Origin: Niallia taxi
Lineage (GTDB): Bacteria; Bacillota; Bacilli; Bacillales; Cytobacillaceae
Assembly (NCBI RefSeq): GCF_032818155.1
Contig: NZ_CP102589.1
Location: 544,001 to 608,000, forward strand
DNA: 64,000 nucleotides
Reading direction: 5' to 3'
Position 1 is the stretch's first letter, and each line of letters starts with the position of its first letter. The position numbers and the translations under genes were made by a program. The notes beneath the pieces are model-generated. The model had not been told where the DNA came from. It worked only from the letters and a program-made list of their open reading frames with translations, and did not search any database. This document shows, piece after piece, positions 1 to 8,262 of this stretch.

Positions 1-513
1 AATGGGTTACAGATGTAACGGAATTTAAGTATGGCCAATCAAGGAAGGCTTATTTAAGTGCGATTCGTGACCTTTATGATGGCTCCATTGTAAGTTTTGT
101 TATAGGACATTCCAATAATAATAGACTTGTATTTAAGACGCTAGACCAAGCAACTGCACTATTATTAGAGGAGGAACATCCACTTATCCATAGTGATCGT
201 GGGTATCAATATACCTCCAAAGGATTTAAGCAAAGGATAGATGCGGCGAAAATGACGCAGAGTATGTCAAGAGTTGGTCGATGTATTGATAATGGACCGA
301 TGGAATCTTTTTGGGGAACACTGAAATGTGAGAAGTATTATATACATAAATATAAGACATTTGAGGAACTTGAACATGCGATAGAGGAGTATATTCATTT
401 TTATAATTATGAAAGATATCAAAAACGATTAAACGGCTTAAGCCCTATGGAATATAGAGCTCAAGCTGTTTAAATCTTTTTTATTATTTCAACTGTCTAC
501 TTGACAGGGGGCA
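1..513 (+). mobile_element. IS3-family (IS150-group) insertion sequence, 3' part
   Basis: Right-hand part of an insertion sequence whose left part lies outside the window. It holds the C-terminal catalytic part of the transposase and ends in a terminal-repeat-like sequence at 494-513 that finishes in GGGGGCA, typical of IS150-group right ends. The left inverted repeat and target duplication cannot be seen, so the exact boundary is inferred from the right end only. Confidence 0.85.
3..473 (+). CDS. IS3-family transposase OrfB, C-terminal fragment
   Basis: Open from base 3 to the stop at 471-473, truncated only by the window edge. It is an rve-type DDE integrase domain. The first Asp is in WVTDVT (codon 12-14), the second in HSDRG (codon 195-197) and the Glu in MESFWGTLK (codon 303-305). 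The spacing is 60 residues between the first two and 35 between the last two, the DD(35)E arrangement of IS3 transposases. The YERYQKRLNGLSPMEYR ending is also typical of the family. It would cut and join DNA ends of its own element. The visible catalytic part looks intact, so the element may be functional, but OrfA and the frameshift window are not visible. Confidence 0.93.
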   Translation, partial: WVTDVTEFKYGQSRKAYLSAIRDLYDGSIVSFVIGHSNNNRLVFKTLDQATALLLEEEHPLIHSDRGYQYTSKGFKQRIDAAKMTQSMSRVGRCIDNGPMESFWGTLKCEKYYIHKYKTFEELEHAIEEYIHFYNYERYQKRLNGLSPMEYRAQAV

Positions 514-581
514 TTTCACCAATGATTAAATAGTTCGGTTTTTTGTGTTTTTTAGTTTTAATACAATGTTTAGAAATCTTA

Positions 582-713
582 GTGGAATGGAGCGGAGGCC
601 ACTCGACTCCTGCGGGAAATAGAGGAAAGGATGAGACCCCGCAGGCGAAGACGAGGAGGCTCATCTTCCTCCCCGCGGAAAGCGAGTGGGTGCAGCGCAA
701 AGAAACGAACAAA
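582..713. repeat. Bacillus-type palindromic extragenic repeat (single copy)
   Basis: GC-rich imperfect palindrome of about 130 bp in an otherwise AT-rich spacer. Pairing arms include CCACTCG near 599 with CGAGTGG near 683, and GATGAG near 630 with CTCATC near 660. The reverse complement shares block order with the units at 53649-54639 (CGCTTTCC, GGGTCTCA, AGGAG, TCCGCTCCA), so it is a diverged member of the same family in the opposite orientation. No coding potential is credible. Such elements are dispersed in many Bacillaceae genomes. The rest of the 474-918 gap shows nothing beyond this and the terminator at 880-912. Confidence 0.75.
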
Positions 714-879
714 CTTTAACTCGAAATTCTATTTAGACACAACCTTCATTTTTCAAATTTAGTTGTAATTCTATATTCGTGTTTAGAAAGCTTATCTTTT
801 GTTTTGTCCCAGCCTCTTTTTATGATTTCACTCATTTTATTCTGGACTGTCATACAATAAATAGGTCATATGCTTTAGC

Positions 880-912
880 AAAAAGAAAGGAGGCAAATGA
901 TTGCCCCCTTAA
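880..912 (-). terminator. Intrinsic terminator of the MetE-like gene
   Basis: On the minus strand, just after the stop at 919, a ten-base-pair stem (AAGGGGGCAA with TTGCCTCCTT, one G-T pair) is followed by a T-rich run. Confidence 0.8.
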
Positions 913-918
913 GCCTTA

Positions 919-2043
919 TTATTTTGTAACAGGTTCTTTCGCATTCCATAGCTCTTCTGCTACTTCTACGACTAATCTTAGTTTTTCCCATTGCTGTTCC
1001 TCTGTCAGCTTGTTTCCGTGATGTGTGGAAGCAAAACCACATTGTGGGCTTAAGCAAAGCTGCTCTAAAGGCACATGGTTTGCTGCATCGAGAATCCGTG
1101 ATTTTAAAGCTTCTTTATCTTCAAGCTCACCGAATTTGGATGTAACAACACCTAAAACTACCTTTGCTCCGTCATGAGGGATATGCTCAAGTGGTTTAAA
1201 GTCGCCAGAGCGCTCATCATCGTATTCAAGGAAAAAGCCGTCCACTTTCTCTTTTGCAAGCAGTGTTGGTGCGATTAATGAATAGCTGCCCTCAAAAGCC
1301 CATGTAGATTGGTAATTACCTCTACATAAATGTGTTGTAACAATAAGGTCTTCTGGTTTATCCTCAAGAATGCTGTTAATCACGAAAAGTGCTAATTCAA
1401 TCCAATGCTCTCTGCTGTACTCGCCATCATTGAATATATGCTCAGGAGAAGAAAGTCTGGCAATATAAACATCATCCAATTGCAAATAGCGAACGCCGGC
1501 ATCATAAAATGCTTTAATTGCATCACGATAAGTTTGGATTACATCCTTTGTGAAATCTTCCAGATTCGGATAAATGGACTCATCACGGATTGTGCCATAG
1601 AAAAGCTGGTTTGGGCTAGGAATTGTTTGTTTTGCAACAGCACGGTCTCCAACAATTTCAGTAAATACTTTAAAATCCTCAATGAATGGATGATTTGGAT
1701 TAAAAGAAATTTTTCCGTTGTTACGAATATTGTATCTTTCTGTTTCCACTCCATCAAACTTGTAACCAGTCTCTGGTACATAGCCCTCAATTCCGTTCAA
1801 GTGCTCCAGAAAGTCTAGGTGCCACCATGTACGTCTGAATTCTCCGTCTGTGACAGCTTTTAGACCAACTTCAATTTGTTTATCAACAATCCTTTTAATT
1901 TCTGCTGTTTCGACAGCGCGAAGTTCATCGCTTGTAATTGTACCCTCTTTATATTCTCGTCTTGCTTTATGTAGGCTTTCAGGTCGTAATAGGCTGCCAA
2001 CGTGATCTGCTCTGAATGGTCCTTTGTTAAGTAGGTTTGTCAT
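919..2043 (-). CDS. MetE-like cobalamin-independent methionine synthase family protein (YxjG/YxjH type)
   Basis: 374 residues, about half the length of full MetE, matching the single catalytic-barrel YxjG/YxjH proteins of Bacillus. It is expected to transfer a methyl group to homocysteine or a related thiol using zinc. Visible family blocks are an N-terminal RADHVGSLLRP, TDGEFRR near residue 65, YLQLDDV near 190, a THLCRGN motif near 238 and the C-terminal LSPQCGFAS near 335, whose Cys is the expected zinc ligand. The gene stands alone behind a SAM-I riboswitch, which ties it to methionine/SAM supply. The true methyl donor of these short proteins is not certain. The family assignment is firm. 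Confidence 0.9.
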   Translation of the reverse strand: MTNLLNKGPFRADHVGSLLRPESLHKARREYKEGTITSDELRAVETAEIKRIVDKQIEVGLKAVTDGEFRRTWWHLDFLEHLNGIEGYVPETGYKFDGVETERYNIRNNGKISFNPNHPFIEDFKVFTEIVGDRAVAKQTIPSPNQLFYGTIRDESIYPNLEDFTKDVIQTYRDAIKAFYDAGVRYLQLDDVYIARLSSPEHIFNDGEYSREHWIELALFVINSILEDKPEDLIVTTHLCRGNYQSTWAFEGSYSLIAPTLLAKEKVDGFFLEYDDERSGDFKPLEHIPHDGAKVVLGVVTSKFGELEDKEALKSRILDAANHVPLEQLCLSPQCGFASTHHGNKLTEEQQWEKLRLVVEVAEELWNAKEPVTK

Positions 2044-2103
2044 AATTAATTCCCGCTTTCGTTAAGTATTTTTCTAAATGAAAGAAGATAAGCCTCTAAG
2101 ACG

Positions 2104-2136
2104 CAGAAAGCCCCTTCTTTGTAAATAAGAAGAGGC
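2104..2136 (-). terminator. SAM-riboswitch-controlled terminator
   Basis: Stem GCCTCTTCTT / AAGAAGGGGC (one G-T pair) on the minus strand followed by TTTCT. Its 5' arm can instead pair with GATAAGAAGAG at the 3' side of the aptamer P1 stem, giving the expected antiterminator. SAM binding should therefore favour termination. Confidence 0.85.
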
Positions 2137-2156
2137 GAACATTCACATTGGCTCTT

Positions 2157-2256
2157 CTTATCTCCAAGCATTAAGCTTCTGGAATTAGCACAGTATTCTT
2201 GTTAGAATCTGTTGCTGAGGTATCGCAGGGCCAGTCCCTCCACCTCTCTCGATAAG
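2157..2256 (-). ncRNA. SAM-I (S-box) riboswitch aptamer
   Basis: Reading the minus strand, CTTATC opens P1 and GATAAG closes it 100 nt later. Between them lie the conserved AGAGAGGTGGAGGGACTGGCCC block, a GATACCTCAGCAACAG block and the GTGCTAATTCCAGAAGC-like block. All the diagnostic S-box segments are present in order. It controls the MetE-like gene by premature termination when SAM is plentiful. Confidence 0.97.
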
Positions 2257-2296
2257 AAATGAAATTATTTGTTAGGTTTTGAAATATCTGTTTACT

Positions 2297-2325
2297 AGAT
2301 TAATTGGAAAAATAGAAATAGTCAA
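2297..2325 (-). promoter_or_regulatory. Sigma-A promoter of the S-box transcript
   Basis: Minus-strand TTGACT at 2325-2320, a 17-bp spacer, then TAATCT at 2302-2297. This places the start a few bases upstream of the riboswitch. Confidence 0.7.
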
Positions 2326-2360
2326 GAAAAATAAATTATTATATTAAGATATCATTTTAC

Positions 2361-3371
2361 CTACTTTTTCTTAAAGAGCAGATACATGAAATATGGTGCA
2401 CCAATAATAGCTGCCATAATTCCTGCTGGAATTCCGTCAGGATCAAGGATGTTTTTGCCGATTGTATCCGCTGCAAGCAAAAATAATCCTCCTACCAAAA
2501 GTGCGATAGGTAAGTATAGCTTATGTCTCGGCCCAACTAAAGCTTTAGCAATATGCGGTCCCATCAGTCCGATAAAAGAGATGCTTCCAGTTGCAGAAAC
2601 TGCAGCAGCAGCCATAGCAACCGCTACAATGGCTAAACTGATTCTTTCCTTTTGGATAGATGCGCCAATACCGACTGCAACAGGCTCGCTGAAAGTAAGA
2701 ACATCGAGCTTATTTGCTTTGTATAAAGTAAAGGGAATGCATATGATCAGCCATGGAAGCATTGCAATAATATATGGCCAGTCTGTGCCCCACACATTGC
2801 CTGCAAGCCATTTTGAAATAAATTCTACCTTTTCTCTTTCGGCAGAGTTAATTAAAACTACCATGATTCCTGATAAAGCCATGGAAAAGCCGACACCAAC
2901 TAGCACAAGGCGAGTCGGTTGGAAGCCAAGATTTTTATCATATGAAAAAATATAAATAAGCAGGGCTGAACCAACAGCACCAATGAATGCACAGACAGGA
3001 ATCATATAAATAAATGATCCAGCATCAATTGGGAAAAACAAGAAGAAGATAGCAACGGCTACACCAGCACCAGCATTTATGCCAATGATGCCTGGGTCTG
3101 CCAAATCATTTCTCGTGATTCCCTGCAGGATTGCTCCAGACAGGGAAAGTGCAATACCTGCCAAAAGTGTAACAATAATTCTCGGAAGTCTGACAGAATA
3201 AAGAATAAATTCCTCTGTGAACGAGCCATTACCAAACAAGGTTGGCAGCAGCCGGGATGGCGCAAAAGCTGCAGAGCCCACACTCAAGCTGATTCCAATT
3301 GTTAAGAAAATAAGCACCGCAAGCACTACAATAGTCCATTTTTGTTTTCTCAGCAAAGCAGTCGATATCAT
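2361..3371 (-). CDS. fhuG: FecCD-family ferric-siderophore ABC permease (second subunit)
   Basis: 336 residues, all hydrophobic helices, the usual size for FecCD/BtuC-type permeases with about ten membrane segments. Family motifs include LPRIIVTLLAGIALSLSGAILQG near residue 60 and the cytoplasmic loop GxxxPHIAK near 275, which contacts the ATPase. It should form the membrane channel with the permease encoded just upstream (4-bp overlap) and pass ferric-siderophore into the cytoplasm. The binding protein next door resembles FhuD, so a hydroxamate substrate is likely. B. subtilis YfhA is an alternative ortholog, so the symbol is tentative. Confidence 0.85.
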   Translation of the reverse strand: MISTALLRKQKWTIVVLAVLIFLTIGISLSVGSAAFAPSRLLPTLFGNGSFTEEFILYSVRLPRIIVTLLAGIALSLSGAILQGITRNDLADPGIIGINAGAGVAVAIFFLFFPIDAGSFIYMIPVCAFIGAVGSALLIYIFSYDKNLGFQPTRLVLVGVGFSMALSGIMVVLINSAEREKVEFISKWLAGNVWGTDWPYIIAMLPWLIICIPFTLYKANKLDVLTFSEPVAVGIGASIQKERISLAIVAVAMAAAAVSATGSISFIGLMGPHIAKALVGPRHKLYLPIALLVGGLFLLAADTIGKNILDPDGIPAGIMAAIIGAPYFMYLLFKKK

Positions 3372-4366
3372 GCGAATTTATTCCCTCCTTTTTTAATGAT
3401 TAATAAAAAGAAAGGTAAGCCTAAAATACTGATTATTGCTGCTACAGGAGTTTCATATGGAGCATTCAGTGTTCTGGCAACAGTATCTGCTAACAGCATA
3501 AATATCCCGCCGGCTATAGCAGTAATAGGAAGGAGGAAGCGGTAATCTGTTCCTGCAGCCCAACGGACCATATGTGGCACCATCAGCCCAATGAATGCCA
3601 TATTTCCGACTAATGCTACAGCAGCACCAGCAAGAATAGTGATGACAATGAAAAGTAATGTTTTGACTAGAGCAGTTTTCTGTCCGAGCCCGACAGCAAC
3701 ATCCTCACTTAAACTCAAGATAGTAACCTGGCGTGACAAAAGGAAGGAGATAATAATTCCAATTATAATTGCCGGAAGAATCACTTTTAATTGCCCCCAG
3801 GATGTTCCGATAAGTCCGCCAGAAGTCCACATAGACACATTTTTGTTAATGTGAAAAAACAGACTAATTCCTTCAGCAATAGCTGTGAGAAAAGCTGTTA
3901 CGGCAGACCCTGCAAGTACAAGCTTCAGCGGGGAATTGCCGCCCTTTCGAAGCATACCAATGCCAACAACTAAAATGGTGCCGATAGCAGCACCGACAAA
4001 GCAAATTAACATTATACTGAAATAATTTAACGAAGGAATAAGTGCCATAGACAGTGCCAATGCAAAATTTGCGCCTGCAGTTAGTCCAAGCAAACCAGGA
4101 TCTGCAAGTGGGTTCTTCGTTATGCCCTGCATAATAGCTCCTGAAACGGCTAAGGCAGCACCAACTGCCATTGCGGCAATTTCCCTAGGAAGGCGAATCT
4201 CCCGTAAAATACTGCTGTTTTGATTGGCATGTTCTGAAGTCATGGCAATCCATAAGTCTTTTAATGATGTATCAGCAGCTCCAAAAACCATGGAGATAAT
4301 AAATGCTATAAGCAACAGAGAAATACCTATTATAAGTTTCCATACAAAAGAAATAGATTTGGTCAT
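3368..4366 (-). CDS. fhuB: FecCD-family ferric-siderophore ABC permease (first subunit)
   Basis: 332 residues. It is a FecCD permease paralogous to its neighbour, with LPREIAAMAVGAALAVSGAIMQG near residue 60 and GLMVPHMVR near 275. It overlaps the next permease by 4 bp (translational coupling) and follows the binding protein after about 80 bp, so the two form the heterodimeric pore of one importer. It shares the Fur box upstream of the ATPase gene. YfiZ-type permeases are an alternative subgroup. Substrate specificity cannot be read from the permease alone. Confidence 0.85.
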   Translation of the reverse strand: MTKSISFVWKLIIGISLLLIAFIISMVFGAADTSLKDLWIAMTSEHANQNSSILREIRLPREIAAMAVGAALAVSGAIMQGITKNPLADPGLLGLTAGANFALALSMALIPSLNYFSIMLICFVGAAIGTILVVGIGMLRKGGNSPLKLVLAGSAVTAFLTAIAEGISLFFHINKNVSMWTSGGLIGTSWGQLKVILPAIIIGIIISFLLSRQVTILSLSEDVAVGLGQKTALVKTLLFIVITILAGAAVALVGNMAFIGLMVPHMVRWAAGTDYRFLLPITAIAGGIFMLLADTVARTLNAPYETPVAAIISILGLPFFLLIIKKGGNKFA

Positions 4367-4449
4367 GTTATATCATCTTTCCTGTTTAGATTTGGATAAA
4401 CAATATGCTGCGCACAAGGTGCACAGCATTCAAAGTTAGCATGAAATGT

Positions 4450-5373
4450 TTAGTTTGCTAGAAAATGCTCTTTGAAGAATTCCAATTGATAATCCAATGT
4501 TAGAGGATCATTGAAGTAGAATTCATTTGCATTTGCTGTAAACACATGATTATTTTTAACTGCTGGTATATTTTTATAGGAGTCTGTTTCTTGATAGGAG
4601 TTATCTTGGTCTGCGTATTCGCTAATAATCAAGTAATCTCCAACATATTCAGGCAGTACTTCTGTTGATAAAGCATAGTAACCATCAGTAAGTGCCATTT
4701 CTTTTACTTTTTCCGGCATTTTCAGCTTCATTGCTTGATAGAGGATTTCTGTTCCACGACCCCAATTGTCGCCGAATACATACATTTGCTTATTAAAGTT
4801 CTCGATGACAGAGACTGTTGCATCTTCTCCTATTTTTTCCTTTATTTCTGTTCCAGCTTTTTCAGCTCGTTGCTTAAAATCATCAATCCAAGCTTGCGCT
4901 TCTTTTTCTTTATTTAGCACCTTTCCAATTTCAAGATGCTGTGTTAAATAGTCTACCTTTCCATATGTAAAGGTTACAGTAGGTGCTATTTCTTTTAATT
5001 TATCGGCGTTTTTAATAGTAGATAATCCAATTATTAAGTCAGGCTTTAATTCAATTATTTTTTCCAGATTCTCATCTGATACTTCTGCCACATCTTTTAG
5101 TTTGGAATCAAATCTTGGGTTGAGCTTTGACCAGGAATCGACGCCAACGACGTTAACTCCTAATGACATTACGCTTCCAGCAAAGGAGGACAATACAACT
5201 ACACGTTGCGGGTCTGCTGGAACCTCAACAGGTCCATTTTCTGATTGGTACGTAATCGTTTCTGATTTTTTGTCCGCTTCTTTAGTATTACTGCTAGTTT
5301 CAGCTGCTTTATTTCCACAAGCACTAACTAGTAGCAACAAGATTAGAATCATTGGCATTAAGAACTTCTTCAT
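4450..5373 (-). CDS. fhuD: Hydroxamate-siderophore-binding lipoprotein (FhuD-like)
   Basis: 307 residues with a lipoprotein signal, lipobox LVSAC with Cys19 as the acylated residue. The remainder is a class III periplasmic-binding fold. The segment MYVFGDNWGRGTEILYQAMKLKM and the late FYFNDPLTLDYQ closely match the FhuD2 type that binds ferrichrome and ferrioxamine, so hydroxamates are the likely ligand. It is anchored outside the membrane and hands ligand to the two permeases encoded downstream. The start has a good AAAGGAG 9 nt upstream even though this lies inside the 3' end of the ATPase gene (50-bp overlap). Confidence 0.88.
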   Translation of the reverse strand: MKKFLMPMILILLLLVSACGNKAAETSSNTKEADKKSETITYQSENGPVEVPADPQRVVVLSSFAGSVMSLGVNVVGVDSWSKLNPRFDSKLKDVAEVSDENLEKIIELKPDLIIGLSTIKNADKLKEIAPTVTFTYGKVDYLTQHLEIGKVLNKEKEAQAWIDDFKQRAEKAGTEIKEKIGEDATVSVIENFNKQMYVFGDNWGRGTEILYQAMKLKMPEKVKEMALTDGYYALSTEVLPEYVGDYLIISEYADQDNSYQETDSYKNIPAVKNNHVFTANANEFYFNDPLTLDYQLEFFKEHFLAN

Positions 5374-6169
5374 TATTCTGTTCTCCTTTTATTAGGTGGT
5401 AAGTTAAGCAAATCGGTTTGTTTGTGCGAGGGTCTTCCCCTATTTCTGCATCAATTTGAAAAACTTTTCTTAAAATATCCTTTGTCAGGATATCAGTTGG
5501 GCTCCCTGCCTTAACTACCTCGCCATCTTTCATTGCGATAATATAGTCAGCAAACCTTGCTGCTTGATTCAAATCATGGAGAACCATTACAATTGTTCTG
5601 CCCTGTTCTTCATTAAGCTTTTGCAATAATTCAAGCACTTCTAACTGATGTGCCATATCTAGGTAAGTTGTCGGTTCATCAAGAAAAATAATATCTGTTT
5701 CCTGTGCTAGAGCCATGGCAATCCAAGCACGCTGCCTTTGACCACCAGATAGTGCATCGACAGATCTGTCTTTAAATTCCATCGTGTTGGTGGATTCTAA
5801 TGCCCAGTCAATCGCTTCAATATCATGCTTTGTTAGTTTCCCGAATCCTTTTTGATGGGGAAAACGTCCGTAGGATACTAGCTCCCCGACTGTTAAGCCT
5901 GCAACACTCTCAGGTGTTTGGGGAAGGATTGCCATTTCTTTTGCAAGCTGTTTCGTATGTATTTTGCTAATATGCTTGCCATCCAATAAGACAGAACCCG
6001 ATTGGTGTGGGATAATCCTTGTCATTGCTTTTAATAATGTGGATTTTCCACATCCGTTCGATCCGATAATTGTGGTGATTTTGCCATCTGGAATAACTAC
6101 ATCAAGATTTTTTACTATTAGTCTTTCGCCATAACTGATGCTTATATCCTCTGTATATAAACGCCCCAT
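5324..6169 (-). CDS. fhuC: Ferric-siderophore ABC transporter ATPase (FhuC/YusV-like)
   Basis: 281 residues. Walker A GSNGCGKST is at 36-44, Q-loop near 83, signature LSGGQRQR at 140-147, Walker B IIFLDEP near 160-166 and the switch His at 198 (VLHD). It belongs to the FepC/FhuC class and energises the FecCD permeases encoded downstream. It is first in the fhuC-D-B-G-like operon, directly behind a Fur box. The last roughly 20 residues after LIKGEQ are low-complexity and run over the start of fhuD, so the tail may be a late extension. Confidence 0.9.
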   Translation of the reverse strand: MGRLYTEDISISYGERLIVKNLDVVIPDGKITTIIGSNGCGKSTLLKAMTRIIPHQSGSVLLDGKHISKIHTKQLAKEMAILPQTPESVAGLTVGELVSYGRFPHQKGFGKLTKHDIEAIDWALESTNTMEFKDRSVDALSGGQRQRAWIAMALAQETDIIFLDEPTTYLDMAHQLEVLELLQKLNEEQGRTIVMVLHDLNQAARFADYIIAMKDGEVVKAGSPTDILTKDILRKVFQIDAEIGEDPRTNKPICLTYHLIKGEQNNEEVLNANDSNLVATS

Positions 6170-6204
6170 CGTATCCTCCCGTGATATTTTTTATGATAAA
6201 TAAG

Positions 6205-6219
6205 TGAGAATGATAATCA
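6205..6219. promoter_or_regulatory. Fur box, siderophore operon side
   Basis: TGAGAATGATAATCA, a 7-1-7 Fur-family operator with one departure from TGATAATnATTATCA symmetry. It lies about 36 bp upstream of the ATPase start and should shut off uptake when iron is sufficient. Confidence 0.9.
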
Positions 6220-6270
6220 TTTTTGAACAAGTAAATCTTATTATCGTTTCATATTTCTGTCAATATTCCA

Positions 6271-6299
6271 TTGTAAAAAATTTAAAAACAGGTTATGAT
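6271..6299 (+). promoter_or_regulatory. Sigma-A promoter of the YcgT-like gene
   Basis: TTGTAA at 6271-6276, a 17-bp spacer, then TATGAT at 6294-6299. The Fur box at 6306-6320 covers the predicted transcription start. Confidence 0.75.
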
Positions 6300-6305
6300 A
6301 CTAAT

Positions 6306-6320
6306 TGAGAATGAGAATCA
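6306..6320. promoter_or_regulatory. Fur box, reductase side
   Basis: TGAGAATGAGAATCA, a 7-1-7 Fur operator directly downstream of the -10 element. It gives the divergent reductase gene its own iron control. Confidence 0.87.
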
Positions 6321-6357
6321 ATTTAAATTTAATCCCAAACCATAGGAGTGAAGTGAT

Positions 6358-7440
6358 ATGGAAAATACAGAAATATTCGATGTGACGATTATTGGTGGTG
6401 GACCAGCAGGACTTTACTCTGCTTTTTATAGTGGTTTAAGAGAAATGAAGACAAAAATCGTTGAATTTTTGCCGCATTTGGGAGGAAAGCTCCATCTGTA
6501 TCCTGAAAAGATGATTTGGGATGTAGGCGGCGTTACGCCACTTCCAGGAGAAAAGCTAAGAGAACAACTTGTGCAGCAAGGGTTGACATTTAATCCGGAA
6601 GTTGCCTTAAATACAAAGATTACATCTATACGCAAAAACGCGGAAGGATGTTTTATATTAGAATCAACCAATGGTGAGCTGCACTATTCGAAAACAGTAA
6701 TTGTTGCGGTGGGCAGCGGCATACTTACCCCTCAAAAAATAAAAATAGAAGGTGCTGAAAGATTCGAGGTTTCTAACCTGAACTATACTGTTAAATCACT
6801 GCTGCAATTCAGGGATAAAACTGTAGTTATCTCAGGTGGAGGCAATTCAGCGATAGATTGGGCACTTGAACTAGAGCCAGTTGCGAAAAAAGTATATATA
6901 ACATGCCGAAAAGACAGCTTTAGAGGACATGAGGCTAAAGCGACACAGCTTATGGAAAGTAAGGTAGAAATCTTGTTCCATACTTCCATCACGAAGCTTA
7001 TCGCGAAGGATGGTCATGATACAATTGATTCAGTTGAAGTAACAAATGATCAAACAGAAGAAATAGCACTGATCGATGTTGATGAAGTTGTCATTAATCA
7101 TGGCTACGAAATGGATTCCTCTTTATTGAAGAACAGTGAATTGGATATAGAGATGCGCGAAGAATATTATATTTCAGGTACGGCTAATAGTGAGACATCT
7201 GTTGCAGGACTTTTTGCTGCTGGAGATATTTTGAAGCATGATGGAAAAGTTCATTTAATTGCAGGTGCTTTCCAAGATGCAGCGAACGCAGTAAATAAGG
7301 CAAAGTTGTTTATTCAGCCTGAGGCTAATACAAGCGGAATGGTTTCTTCTCATAACGAGGTATTTAAAGAACGCAATAAAGATATTGTTAAAAATATGAT
7401 GCAGTGTGATGATTGTACACAAATGAAGGTAAAAATATAA
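6358..7440 (+). CDS. NAD(P)H-dependent flavin reductase, YcgT/IruO type, for siderophore iron release
   Basis: 360 residues. The N-terminal FAD-binding GGGPAGLYSAFYSG is near 12-25, a second Rossmann GGGNSAIDWALEL near 160 binds NAD(P)H, and a late GLFAAGDI is near 285. It lacks the CxxC redox pair in the middle that thioredoxin reductase has, which places it with type-2 ferredoxin-NADP reductases (YumC/YcgT). A C-terminal MQCDDC pair at 349-354 marks the YcgT branch. The S. aureus homolog IruO reduces ferric hydroxamates. Position opposite the siderophore operon behind its own Fur box supports the same role here (inference). Confidence 0.85.
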   Translation: MENTEIFDVTIIGGGPAGLYSAFYSGLREMKTKIVEFLPHLGGKLHLYPEKMIWDVGGVTPLPGEKLREQLVQQGLTFNPEVALNTKITSIRKNAEGCFILESTNGELHYSKTVIVAVGSGILTPQKIKIEGAERFEVSNLNYTVKSLLQFRDKTVVISGGGNSAIDWALELEPVAKKVYITCRKDSFRGHEAKATQLMESKVEILFHTSITKLIAKDGHDTIDSVEVTNDQTEEIALIDVDEVVINHGYEMDSSLLKNSELDIEMREEYYISGTANSETSVAGLFAAGDILKHDGKVHLIAGAFQDAANAVNKAKLFIQPEANTSGMVSSHNEVFKERNKDIVKNMMQCDDCTQMKVKI

Positions 7441-7450
7441 ATAAAAATAG

Positions 7451-7482
7451 AAAATCCACTGTCAGTGACAGCGGATTTTTTT
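7451..7482. terminator. Bidirectional terminator
   Basis: AAATCC-CTGTCA pairs with TGACAG-GGATTT, with T-runs on both strands, between convergent genes ending at 7440 and 7483. Confidence 0.85.
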
Positions 7483-8262
7483 CTATTCTGCAGAAACGGC
7501 CATTTTTAATGCATCAACAGGCTTTCCTGTTGTCGATAGTTCGTAAATAGTGTCTCCGTCTTCCCAAATTATCCTTGTTTCAGCATTGTCTTCTCCAGCT
7601 GGATAGCTAACCTCAACAAAGCCATTATCATTTGGTGCAGGGAGAGAATGGGACTCTAAATATTCAACCATCTCCTTGCCGACTGCTTCTATATCCCGAT
7701 TGTCAGCAGAAACAGTTTTAACTTGCATAACCCATCTGCCTTCCTTCCATTGTAGATAAGTGCTTCCAGCAGCACCCTCTATCATTCCTTTAATACCGTA
7801 TCCTAAATCGACAGACATATCCTCTGGAATATCCTTCTCGTTGAATGTTGGGAACGTATTACTAGCTTCACTAGTAACATTGGCTGAAAATTTTGCCAGT
7901 GGCTGTACATTTTCATTTGAAGTTAATGAAGGATCATTTATATCCTTCTTTGTTTCAGAAGAATAGAAGCTGACATTATAGCTGTCTAATGTGTTATCGT
8001 CGATATTAACGGCCACATAATTACCGGTTGCTACCGGAACGGTTTGTGGAAGTACCGCCTTTTGCATTATTAGCTGGTTCTTGACGTCAGCTATCCATTC
8101 ACTGTTTGTATTGTCCTGTGAAGCAGCAGGCTTGTTCGTTGTTTGCTCTGCCTGTACTTGATTGCTGTCAGCAGACACCTTGTCGTTATTAGCCTGTTCA
8201 TTTGCATTACAGCTTGTGAGAAAAAGGAGACTACCTGTGACCATTATGGGAAAAATCTTCAT
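7483..8262 (-). CDS. Uncharacterised lipoprotein
   Basis: 259 residues with a lipoprotein signal peptide. The lipobox LTSC has Cys18 as the anchor, followed by about 45 Asn/Gln/Ser/Thr-rich linker residues. The folded part (about 55-259) shows no motif I recognise. It contains a KAVLPQTVPVATGNYVAV block and a late YELSTTGKPVDALKMAVSAE end, and looks like a small Bacillus-specific extracytoplasmic domain. The start has GAAGGGAGA upstream. It is monocistronic and shares the hairpin at 7451-7482 with the convergent reductase gene. No Fur box is visible in front, so a role in iron uptake is not supported. Confidence 0.7.
   Translation of the reverse strand: MKIFPIMVTGSLLFLTSCNANEQANNDKVSADSNQVQAEQTTNKPAASQDNTNSEWIADVKNQLIMQKAVLPQTVPVATGNYVAVNIDDNTLDSYNVSFYSSETKKDINDPSLTSNENVQPLAKFSANVTSEASNTFPTFNEKDIPEDMSVDLGYGIKGMIEGAAGSTYLQWKEGRWVMQVKTVSADNRDIEAVGKEMVEYLESHSLPAPNDNGFVEVSYPAGEDNAETRIIWEDGDTIYELSTTGKPVDALKMAVSAE

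Noticed and set aside
1405..1818. 137-codon plus-strand ORF
   Set aside because: Antisense shadow of the MetE-like gene with no motif and no ribosome binding site.
5324..5373. Frameshift or fusion between fhuC and fhuD
   Set aside because: Both genes have intact family domains and fhuD has its own ribosome binding site and signal peptide, so this is an overlap, not an error.
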